Source: AM-2324 sp964225135 | Lineage (GTDB): Bacteria; Bacteroidota; Bacteroidia; Chitinophagales; Saprospiraceae | NCBI GenBank assembly: GCA_964225135.1 | Contig: CAXQNQ010000021.1 | Coordinates: 1 to 21,776 of the forward strand | DNA length: 21,776 bases | Reading direction: 5' to 3' | Part shown: piece after piece, positions 14,732 to 21,776 of the stretch | How the letters are laid out: every line of letters begins with the position of its first letter | How positions within the stretch are numbered: the first letter of the stretch is position 1 | Translations under genes and position numbers: made by a program | Notes under the pieces: model-generated | The model's database searches: none | What the model saw: the letters and a program-made list of their open reading frames with translations, nothing else | Told to the model about the DNA's origin: nothing

Positions 14732-16105
14732 TTAATGCTCCTCGTGTGAATATTGGTCTCCTGAAGTCTTTAGTATACTCTTCACCTCCGCAATAGCAAC
14801 TACTGGAGCTACTCTTGTAAATAGTAGGAATAGTGTAAAGAATAACCCTAAAGTACCCACAAACAAACCGATCTCCACCCATGTAGGCGTGTAATAAGAC
14901 CAAGATGATGGTAAATAATCACGTGCTAGCGTCGTTGCGATAATTACGAATCGCTCAAACCACATACCCACGTTTACGAATAGGGACATAATAAATGTCA
15001 CGAAAATATTTCTACGCATCTTCTTCCACCAGAAAATCTGAGGAGATAATACGTTACATGTCATCATACCAATGTACGACCAGTAGAATGGTCCAAGTAC
15101 ACGATTATAGAATGCAAATTGCTCATAGATGTATCCAGAATACCAAGCAATAAATAGCTCTGTTAAATATGCTACACCTACAATTGTACCTGTTACTAAG
15201 ATTACCTTGTTCATACTCTCAATATGCTCCAACGTAATGTAATCTTGTAACTTCAATACCTTTCTAGTAATAATCATTAGCGTTTGTACCATCGCGAAAC
15301 CAGAGAAGATCGCACCTGCAACGAAGTAAGGAGGGAAAATGGTGGTGTGCCATCCCGGAATTACAGAAGTTGCGAAGTCAAAGGATACAATAGTGTGTAC
15401 AGAAAGTACTAGTGGCGTTGCTAGACCTGCCAAAATAAGCGAAAGTGCCTCCCATCTTTGCCAGTGCTTGGCAGAACCTGTCCATCCAAAAGACAAGCCA
15501 TTATAAATTCTTCTTCTAATACCCTTAGAACGGTCTCTTAATGTAGCAAAATCAGGTACCAAACCAGTATACCAGAATAATAAGGATACTGTCAAATAAG
15601 TTGAAATCGCAAATACATCCCATAATAGTGGAGAGTTAAAGTTTACCCATAACGGTCCACGTGTATTTGGATAAGGGAAAATGAAGAATACTAACCAGAT
15701 ACGACCTACGTGTATTAGCGGATATTGTCCCGCACAAATTACGGCGAAAATCGTCATGGCCTCTGCCGCACGGTTTACCCCAGTACGCCATTTTTGCCGG
15801 AAGAGCAAAAGAATCGCTGAGATCAAGGTACCGGCGTGACCAATACCTACCCACCAAACGAAGTTGGTAATATCCCAAGACCATCCAATTGTACGGTTCA
15901 AGTTCCAAGAACCGATACCCCAGTAGACCGTCCAAAATACACTGAATGCAAATACCCCTAGAAAGGCAATTGAAACAGCGAAAGCAATAAACCACTGCGT
16001 GCTAGGCATGCGCTCAGTAGGAGAACAAATGTCCTCCGTAATCTGGTGGTATGTTTTACCCCCTTTTACTAGGGGTTGTCTTATTGGTGATACAACAGAA
16101 CTCAT
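14732..16105 (-). CDS. actC: Alternative complex III subunit ActC (NrfD-like quinol-site subunit)
   Basis: A 457-residue membrane protein with about ten hydrophobic segments of the NrfD/PsrC family. It begins with a roughly 35-residue soluble N-terminus (VKGGKTYHQITEDICSP) typical of ActC and then the first helix. Family blocks visible include NFVWWVGIGHAGTLISAIL, near residues 86-104, where the His and neighbouring residues belong to the proposed quinol-binding and proton-transfer region, and WHTTIFPPYFVAGAIFSGFA in the second half. In ACIII, ActC lies under the [3Fe-4S] cluster of ActB and is considered the quinol-oxidising subunit. The C-terminus ends SHEEH. It is placed 43 bases after actB and 37 before actD. 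Confidence 0.95.
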   Translation of the reverse strand: MSSVVSPIRQPLVKGGKTYHQITEDICSPTERMPSTQWFIAFAVSIAFLGVFAFSVFWTVYWGIGSWNLNRTIGWSWDITNFVWWVGIGHAGTLISAILLLFRQKWRTGVNRAAEAMTIFAVICAGQYPLIHVGRIWLVFFIFPYPNTRGPLWVNFNSPLLWDVFAISTYLTVSLLFWYTGLVPDFATLRDRSKGIRRRIYNGLSFGWTGSAKHWQRWEALSLILAGLATPLVLSVHTIVSFDFATSVIPGWHTTIFPPYFVAGAIFSGFAMVQTLMIITRKVLKLQDYITLEHIESMNKVILVTGTIVGVAYLTELFIAWYSGYIYEQFAFYNRVLGPFYWSYIGMMTCNVLSPQIFWWKKMRRNIFVTFIMSLFVNVGMWFERFVIIATTLARDYLPSSWSYYTPTWVEIGLFVGTLGLFFTLFLLFTRVAPVVAIAEVKSILKTSGDQYSHEEH

Positions 16106-16148
16106 ATATAATATATCTTTGAGTTGGTTATAGTATTAGTTTCAATAT

Positions 16149-19100
16149 TTAGCTAATCGCTTCGTCTCTGTTAATAATCTTAGCAGAGTAGTGTACAGAA
16201 GATTGAACATTCGTCTCTTCCAACACTAGGTAATTCAATTCAGAATCCAATGCCTTAGCTAAAGCACCATTTTCATTATTGAAATCACCGAAAGTAATAG
16301 CCCCAGTCACACATGCAGTCTGACAAGCTGGCTTGATATCACCTTCTCTTAGCGATCTGCCCTCCTTCTTAGCAGTCAATTTACCCTCTTGGATACGTTG
16401 AACACAGAAGCTACACTTCTCAATCACACCACGTGAACGAACTGTTACATCTGGGTTAAGCACCATACGAGTCAGATTATCTGCTCCAAATGGAATTTCT
16501 TCTCCATTTACATAAACTTCATTTCCACCGAATAAATCAGCAGTCGTATAATCGTACCAGTTCAAACGACGAACCTTGAACGGACAGTTATTTGCACAAT
16601 AACGTGTACCGATACAACGGTTGTAAGTCATCTGATTCAAACCTTCTGATGAGTGGTTAGTAGCACCTACTGGACAAACATTCTCACAAGGAGCGTTATC
16701 ACAGTGCTGACACATCATTGGCTGATAAACTGTATTTGGATTTTCATGATCACCGAAGAAGTAACGGTCGATTCTCAACCATGTCATCTCGTGGTGACGA
16801 GAAACCTCTGTTTTACCAACTACTGGTACATTATTCTCAGCAACACAAGCTACCTGACAAGCACCACAACCGATACATGCATTTAGATCGATTGCCATAC
16901 CCCAGTGGTGGCCTTGGCTGTAGAATTTCTCTTGGTATTCCTCGTAAGGATATAGCGTAGCATCATTCAAATGCTTTGCAAATTCTCTTTTCTCAGCAAT
17001 CTTCGCTTTCAGATCATTTACCTCATTTAAGTTGGCTTGATAAATGATAGAACGCTCCGTTAAACCACCTTGGAAACCTTCACCGATAGCCATCAAAGTC
17101 TTTTCATCGACGTTGATTTCTTTACCATCCTCTTGTCCTGTGATACCAAATGTATGGTGGTACTGCACACAAGGGAATTCATAATCAATCTCACCAGTTG
17201 GTTTTGGCTCTGCATCAAGTATATTGAAATACTGCACATTACCATCATTGTCTCTAGACAACCAAGCCATAGAGTTTGTACCTACTCCTTTTCCAGCAAA
17301 TCCAACTTCCATTCTACCAAATCCTAAAGCGGCAGAGAACGTATTAGCAGCTAAACCGAAAGAAGCGATACAAGTGATATCCTGAGCTTTTCCATTCACA
17401 GAAACCTCAACAACATCCGCTTTACCTTTATATTCTTCCTGATTCAAGTTCTGATAAGTTACCATGCTGTTACCACCTTCCCAAGTGATTGGAATTCCGA
17501 AGTAATTACCCCAAGTGGTACGTGTTACAGGATCAGGAAGTTCTTGAAGCCATGGGTTCTCAGCATATTGACCTGCACCCATTGCAACTGTTTCAAATAA
17601 TACTATTTCCTCTCCTTGACCTGGCTTAGCAATCTGAGCTAAGTAAGTATTTACATCTGCAGCATTACGCACATTTGACGCAGCAACTGGTGCAGTAAAT
17701 ACACCATCGTGTAAAGTCTTATCCCAAAATGTTTGGAAAGAAAGGAAGTTATTTTGCTTAGGGAACATATTTGCTTCCCAATTTGCTTTCAAGTACTCGA
17801 AGTATGGCTGATCCGCTTCAGCATTCAAATTAGAAGAGTCTGCCCATACTAATAATGATTCCTCTGCTTGTCTAGTATTGAAAAGCGGAGCAATCGTTGG
17901 CTGGATGATACTGTACATACCAGCTTTTGGCTCTACATCACCCCAGGCTTCCAAGAAGTGTGGTGCTGGAGCAACATACTTACAAAGTGCACCTGTTTCG
18001 TTAGGTACTGTAGAAATAAATACAGATGTTTTTACTTTGGCCATAGCCTCAGCAAAATCAGCTGCTTCAGGAAGATCGTATGCTGGATTGGCATCCATAA
18101 CAAAAACTGCATCAACCTTTCCTCCTTTCAAATCAGATACCAATTTAGCCATTGGCTTATCTAATCCCTGACGTTGATTAGATGTACGATCAAAAGTGAT
18201 AGTAGATCCGTAGCTTCCTAAGTATTCGTTAATCGCATTAACTACTACTTGCTCAGCTACATTATTTGAACCGGAAACAACTAATGTTTTTCCGTTTGCA
18301 CCTTTTACTTTATCTGCTAATGCTTTTAACGCATTGCTTGCCTTTTCATTCAGCTCAGATCCCATGTTGTTGCCAACTAAAGCATTATAGAATGCTTTGA
18401 TAGCTGCACCTTGCTCAGAAGGGCGAACCATAATACGGTTATCCGCATTTGATCCTGTTAAAGACATGTATGACTCCACCTGTGTGTGGTGTGACATAGT
18501 AGGATTTTCAGCTTTAGGATCTACCTTTCTGTTCTTAGCATATCCATGAGCATACTCTCCTGCAGAAATCCAAGTTCCAAGGAAATCCGCTCCAAAGCTG
18601 ATGATATTATCTGCCTTATCGAAGTGGTAATTTGGAATAGTTGGTAAACCAAAACTAACTTCATTAGCTTCTAGCATACCTGAAGCTGAAACAGCATCAT
18701 AAGTAACTACTTGAGCCTTTGGATATGCCGCAAGGAATTCACCCATCGCTTTTTGAGCAGTAGGGCTCATATTTGTGTTAGTAATGATGCGGATATTATT
18801 AGCTGATGCAAGGGCATCTTTAATTTCTGTATCCATCTCTGCCCAATCCTTAGTTGGATTTTGCAGGCGATTAACGTTATAAAGATCAAGTACTGCAGCT
18901 TGAGCTCTTGCTGTAGTACCTCCATGTGTTACTGGAGAAAGGCTATTTCCTTCAATTTTGATTGGACGACCCTCACGTGTCTTTACTAGGATAGAGGTAT
19001 AATCTCCACCTTTTACGAAAGAAGACGCATAATATGTAGCAACACCTGGTACGATTTCGTCTGGTTTAACTACATATGGAATCGCTCTTTTCACTGGAAT

Positions 19101-19313
19101 CTCACAAGAAGCAGCTACAGTTGCTGCACCTAGTCCAAATCCTAAGTACTTCAAGAAATCACGACGGTTGGTTGAGGACTCCATTACCTGCTCATCCGCC
19201 ATTGTATCTACAACAGGAATATTATTAGCAAATTCTTGCTTAGCCATTTCCTGTAACTCTGGGCTGTTTAGATCATTATGACCAATCCAAACTTCTTTAT
19301 TATTATTCTTCAT
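16149..19313 (-). CDS. actB: Alternative complex III subunit ActB, fused molybdopterin-type and Fe-S domains
   Basis: A 1054-residue periplasmic subunit. A twin-arginine signal (NRRDFLKYLGFG, arginines 50-51) is followed by the lipobox-like AASC with Cys70, so it is probably exported folded and then lipidated. The first part (to about residue 780) is a molybdopterin oxidoreductase-type fold; no N-terminal Fe-S cysteine motif is visible, as expected for ActB, which carries no molybdenum cofactor. The C-terminal ferredoxin-like domain has four cysteine groups: Cys813/816/819/823; Cys868/871/876/880; Cys900/906/910 with Thr903 in place of the second cysteine; and Cys967/970/997/1001. The Thr-substituted group is the hallmark of the [3Fe-4S] cluster; the remaining ones can make three [4Fe-4S] clusters. 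This chain carries electrons from quinol at ActC to the hemes. It lies 62 bases after actA. Confidence 0.97.
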   Translation of the reverse strand: MKNNNKEVWIGHNDLNSPELQEMAKQEFANNIPVVDTMADEQVMESSTNRRDFLKYLGFGLGAATVAASCEIPVKRAIPYVVKPDEIVPGVATYYASSFVKGGDYTSILVKTREGRPIKIEGNSLSPVTHGGTTARAQAAVLDLYNVNRLQNPTKDWAEMDTEIKDALASANNIRIITNTNMSPTAQKAMGEFLAAYPKAQVVTYDAVSASGMLEANEVSFGLPTIPNYHFDKADNIISFGADFLGTWISAGEYAHGYAKNRKVDPKAENPTMSHHTQVESYMSLTGSNADNRIMVRPSEQGAAIKAFYNALVGNNMGSELNEKASNALKALADKVKGANGKTLVVSGSNNVAEQVVVNAINEYLGSYGSTITFDRTSNQRQGLDKPMAKLVSDLKGGKVDAVFVMDANPAYDLPEAADFAEAMAKVKTSVFISTVPNETGALCKYVAPAPHFLEAWGDVEPKAGMYSIIQPTIAPLFNTRQAEESLLVWADSSNLNAEADQPYFEYLKANWEANMFPKQNNFLSFQTFWDKTLHDGVFTAPVAASNVRNAADVNTYLAQIAKPGQGEEIVLFETVAMGAGQYAENPWLQELPDPVTRTTWGNYFGIPITWEGGNSMVTYQNLNQEEYKGKADVVEVSVNGKAQDITCIASFGLAANTFSAALGFGRMEVGFAGKGVGTNSMAWLSRDNDGNVQYFNILDAEPKPTGEIDYEFPCVQYHHTFGITGQEDGKEINVDEKTLMAIGEGFQGGLTERSIIYQANLNEVNDLKAKIAEKREFAKHLNDATLYPYEEYQEKFYSQGHHWGMAIDLNACIGCGACQVACVAENNVPVVGKTEVSRHHEMTWLRIDRYFFGDHENPNTVYQPMMCQHCDNAPCENVCPVGATNHSSEGLNQMTYNRCIGTRYCANNCPFKVRRLNWYDYTTADLFGGNEVYVNGEEIPFGADNLTRMVLNPDVTVRSRGVIEKCSFCVQRIQEGKLTAKKEGRSLREGDIKPACQTACVTGAITFGDFNNENGALAKALDSELNYLVLEETNVQSSVHYSAKIINRDEAIS

Positions 19314-19375
19314 TTTTATTGAAGTAGAGTTTTACAATTTGATAATTAATTGACGCTCGTTAAATCAAGCTGAGA

Positions 19376-20764
19376 TTAATAGTGACACTTTTGACATTCA
19401 AGTCCACCAATCTCCTCAACGGTAACTTTATCACGGTCACCTGAGCTTATTTGCTTGTGATAGTTCTCGTAAGACTTGTAATATTCATTACCATCAAACT
19501 GAACTTCCGTTTTACGGTGACAATTAATACACCATCCCATAGATAGCGGAGAATATTGTTCAACAACTTCCATCTCCTCAATCTTACCGTGACAGTTCTC
19601 ACAATCCACCTCACCTACAGCTACGTGTTGGGCGTGGTTGAAGTAAACATGATCTGGTAAGTTGTGAATTCTGATCCATTCAATTGGACCACGGAAATCG
19701 TCTTTTCTATCATTTGTTAATGAAGCTACGATAGCATCCCACTCTGCCTCAGCTTGTTCAGCTTTGTCCTCTGCCGTTTCTTCTTCAGATTGACTCTCAA
19801 TCCAAGATTTGAATAAAACAGCAATTTCGTCAACCTGCATATTTTCGTAGTTATCGATATAAGTACCTGACTTAGGGTCAAATCCTACAGAAGCATAAAT
19901 CTTAGTCAATTCTGCAGTTCCGTAAGTTGAACCTTTCTTAATAGCCTTGTGACAATTCATACAGGTATTAGCGGCAGGAATCACAGAGTGCTTAGATCTT
20001 CTAGCACCATCGTGACAATAGTTACAATCAATCTGATTTACCCCAGCGTGTGTAGCATGCGAGAATTTAATCGGTTGATCTGGTTGATAGCCTTGTTGAC
20101 GACCTAAGTTGATCGCTTGATCAGCCATCATTGAACCTCCAAATACAACTACTACTAATACTATAGTAGCAATCATGGATTTTGAGGTCAATATATCTAT
20201 TAATGTGCGCTCTCGCTCCAATTCTTCTCCTTGCTCTACCTTAACCATGATGTTAAGCTTAGAAGCTACTCGCATTAGCACTAGGATCAGTCCGATTAGC
20301 CCAATAACGATAATCAAGAATAGATTAGAATTATCTGATGCAGCTGCTCCTGCACCACCACCACTATCTGCAGTAACTTCAGGTACAAAATTGTACTGAA
20401 AATCGATGTAAGCTAGAATATTGGTGATTTGATCATCAGTCAACTGTGTGAACGAGTTCATGATTGACTTATTCCAGTCGTTGAATAACTCGTTTGCTCT
20501 AGGATGACCTTCTGAAATAAGGGCCTGAGAATTTCTAATCCATGCGTAAAGATCCTCTTGAGGGTAATCTGCCCATCTTTCTTCAACACCACCGAGAGCT
20601 GGACCAGTTAGGTCATCTTTCATGTTTCTGTTGTGGCAAGAAGCACAGTTGTTTTTGAACAGGGTGGTACCTTCAGCAATATTGGGTTCTTGCGCCATTG
20701 CGAGGGCTCCAGGCAAGAAAACCAGAAGGAGTAGAACTCTGAAAATCAATGATCTATGAATCAT
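19376..20764 (-). CDS. actA: Alternative complex III subunit ActA, multiheme c-type cytochrome (six CxxCH)
   Basis: A 462-residue exported multiheme cytochrome, first gene of the operon. A signal peptide (1-24, ending AMAQ) precedes a class I-like cytochrome domain (about 26-125) with CASCH at 40-44. Two membrane helices (about 147-166 and 197-215) flank a charged cytoplasmic loop, which puts both soluble parts in the periplasm. The second part has five more heme sites: CNYCH 247-251, CMNCH 268-272, CENCH 388-392, CINCH 412-416 and CQKCH 457-461, the last ending one residue before the C-terminus. Extra histidines (for example 236, 239, 259 and 377) could be sixth ligands. ActA is described as pentaheme; the five C-terminal motifs fit that, and the N-terminal domain is additional. 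An acidic insertion (324-345) separates heme sites 3 and 4. It receives electrons from ActB and passes them to ActE or the oxidase. Confidence 0.95.
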   Translation of the reverse strand: MIHRSLIFRVLLLLVFLPGALAMAQEPNIAEGTTLFKNNCASCHNRNMKDDLTGPALGGVEERWADYPQEDLYAWIRNSQALISEGHPRANELFNDWNKSIMNSFTQLTDDQITNILAYIDFQYNFVPEVTADSGGGAGAAASDNSNLFLIIVIGLIGLILVLMRVASKLNIMVKVEQGEELERERTLIDILTSKSMIATIVLVVVVFGGSMMADQAINLGRQQGYQPDQPIKFSHATHAGVNQIDCNYCHDGARRSKHSVIPAANTCMNCHKAIKKGSTYGTAELTKIYASVGFDPKSGTYIDNYENMQVDEIAVLFKSWIESQSEEETAEDKAEQAEAEWDAIVASLTNDRKDDFRGPIEWIRIHNLPDHVYFNHAQHVAVGEVDCENCHGKIEEMEVVEQYSPLSMGWCINCHRKTEVQFDGNEYYKSYENYHKQISSGDRDKVTVEEIGGLECQKCHY

Positions 20765-20827
20765 CTTAACTAATTTATTTCTTTAGTATATCTAAATCTG
20801 TGACTAGTGTCATTTTCCTGTCAAGGG

Positions 20828-20858
20828 CAAAGATAAAAACCGGACCATTATTTACCAA
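20828..20858 (-). promoter_or_regulatory. Candidate promoter of the act-cox operon
   Basis: Reading leftward, TTG (20858-20856) is followed after 20 bases by TATCTTTG (20835-20828), matching the Bacteroidota pattern TTG-N17-23-TAnnTTTG. The predicted start is near 20822, giving a leader of about 57 bases before the actA ATG (20764-20762). The same -7 sequence TATCTTTG is found before the SCO-like unit. The 202-base gap to thyA holds no other gene; a T-rich tract just after the thyA stop has no convincing hairpin, so some read-through from thyA is possible. Confidence 0.6.
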
Positions 20859-20875
20859 TACACTATAAGGTATTG
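20856..20875. repeat. Inverted repeat overlapping the act-cox -33 box
   Basis: CAATAC (20856-20861) and GTATTG (20870-20875) are perfect inverted arms of 6 bp separated by 8 bases, and the left arm contains the proposed -33 TTG. The position suits a repressor or activator site for the respiratory operon, but arms of this size can arise by chance in A/T-rich DNA. Confidence 0.35.
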
Positions 20876-20966
20876 TGTTATTTAGACCGATTCTAAATTA
20901 ACCTCTACAGGTCTGTTTTCAAGGGTTTTTTCGAATTCGGTGCAAAAATAGAAAAAAAACTTACAA

Positions 20967-21761
20967 TCACACGGCTACTGCACCTTTTATATGAGGATGG
21001 GCTACATAATTTTTTAACTCAAAATCTTCGAACTCAAAATTAAAGATATCGTTGACGTCTGGGTTAATATGCATGGTTGGAAGAGGGTGTGGATCTCTAC
21101 TCAGCTGTAACTTAGTTTGTTCCACGTGGTTATTGTATAAATGCACGTCTCCAAAGGTGTGAATAAACTCCCCTGGCTCCAATCCACAAACTTGTGCAAT
21201 CATTAAAGTCAATAAGGCATAAGAAGCAATATTAAATGGTACACCAAGAAAGACATCTGCTGATCTTTGATATAACTGACAAGATAATTTGCCATCTACT
21301 ACATAAAATTGGAACATTGCATGACATGGGCATAAAGCCATATCATCTAATTCCGCTACATTCCATGCATTAACAATATGTCTTCTAGAATTTGGATTAT
21401 TCTTGATTTGCTCTACCACTCGTTCAATTTGATTGATGGTTTTTCCATTGGCGCCTTCCCAACTAACCCATTGCTTTCCGTACACTGGACCTAAATCTCC
21501 ATTTTCATCTGCCCATTCATTCCAAATTCGTACTTTATTTTCCTGAAGATATTTTACATTTGTATCGCCTTTTAAAAACCAAAGCAGTTCATAGATGATT
21601 GACTTTAAGTGCAATTTCTTGGTCGTAACCATTGGAAAACCTTCGCTTAAGTCGAATCGCATTTGATAACCAAAACAACTTAAGGTACCGGTACCCGTTC
21701 TATCTCCTTTATTCGATCCGTTATCTAAGATGTGTTGCATCAAGTCTAAGTACTGCTTCAT
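20967..21761 (-). CDS. thyA: Thymidylate synthase
   Basis: A 264-residue cytosolic enzyme that methylates dUMP to dTMP using methylene-tetrahydrofolate; the length equals that of E. coli ThyA. The nucleophile is Cys146 in LCPCHAMFQFYV (143-154). Phosphate and substrate-binding residues are in place: Arg21 (DRTGTGT), Arg126-Arg127 (NSRRHIVNAWN), Arg166 with Asp169 in QRSADVFLGVPFN, Asn177 and the His207-Tyr209 pair in DVHLYNNH. The C-terminus ends AVAV, close to the family's AxxV-type end that closes over the active site. It is transcribed leftward towards actA; the start ATG at 21761-21759 lies 15 bases from the window edge, so its promoter and any partner gene such as dihydrofolate reductase lie outside. 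Confidence 0.98.
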   Translation of the reverse strand: MKQYLDLMQHILDNGSNKGDRTGTGTLSCFGYQMRFDLSEGFPMVTTKKLHLKSIIYELLWFLKGDTNVKYLQENKVRIWNEWADENGDLGPVYGKQWVSWEGANGKTINQIERVVEQIKNNPNSRRHIVNAWNVAELDDMALCPCHAMFQFYVVDGKLSCQLYQRSADVFLGVPFNIASYALLTLMIAQVCGLEPGEFIHTFGDVHLYNNHVEQTKLQLSRDPHPLPTMHINPDVNDIFNFEFEDFELKNYVAHPHIKGAVAV

Positions 21762-21776
21762 AATTCTGATTGTTAA

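Noticed and set aside
16106..16148. TATCTTTG on the plus strand in the actB-actC gap
   Set aside because: It points rightward, against all genes nearby, and would only produce antisense RNA into actB; no -33 element supports it.
20920..20966. Possible thyA terminator in the T-rich tract after its stop codon
   Set aside because: There is a run of T on the minus strand but no GC-rich hairpin before it; the CGAATTCG palindrome nearby is too short and on the wrong side of the T-run.

Overview
The window is a piece of a Bacteroidota chromosome. The evidence is the gene content (a complete alternative complex III cluster joined to an aa3-type cytochrome c oxidase cluster, with two tandem subunit III genes and the DUF420 gene), the near absence of Shine-Dalgarno sequences, and TAnnTTTG-type -7 boxes in front of several transcription units. 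Assignment below phylum is not supported by what I can see. Almost every base is coding; no gap between genes exceeds about 200 bases, and I see no tRNA, rRNA, CRISPR array, insertion sequence or attachment site.

Layout. (1) 1-2120, minus strand: a large predicted lipoprotein of unknown function, open at the left edge of the window. (2) 2234-4124, plus strand: a two-gene unit, a DUF423 membrane protein overlapping an M32 metallocarboxypeptidase. It ends at a bidirectional terminator (4125-4156). (3) 5622-4137, minus strand: a small oxidase-accessory unit with an SCO-like thioredoxin-fold protein that lacks the copper-binding cysteines, a DUF420/CtaM-like protein and a small exported CPMC protein. 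(4) 20764-5725, minus strand: a 15-kb run of twelve tightly spaced genes, actA-actB-actC-actD-actE-actF, oxidase subunits II and I, ctaB (heme O synthase), two subunit III genes and subunit IV. It has a plausible promoter upstream of actA, a strong hairpin between subunit I and ctaB, and a strong intrinsic terminator after subunit IV. (5) 21761-20967, minus strand: thyA, thymidylate synthase.

How it works together. ActA-F form a quinol:electron-acceptor oxidoreductase that replaces the bc1 complex. Electrons from menaquinol pass through the Fe-S clusters of ActB and the c hemes of ActA/ActE to CuA of subunit II, then to heme a and the heme a3/CuB site of subunit I, where O2 is reduced. ctaB makes the heme O precursor of heme a; no heme A synthase (ctaA) or Cox11-type copper chaperone is in the window. 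The whole is the genetic unit for the ACIII-aa3 supercomplex known from Flavobacterium johnsoniae.

The respiratory system itself is known. The points most worth a second look are: the SCO-position protein with no CxxxC copper site; six rather than five CxxCH motifs in ActA, with an extra N-terminal class I cytochrome domain; a 15-histidine loop inside the larger subunit III, plus histidine-rich termini on several other subunits of the same operon; and the hairpin between subunit I and ctaB.
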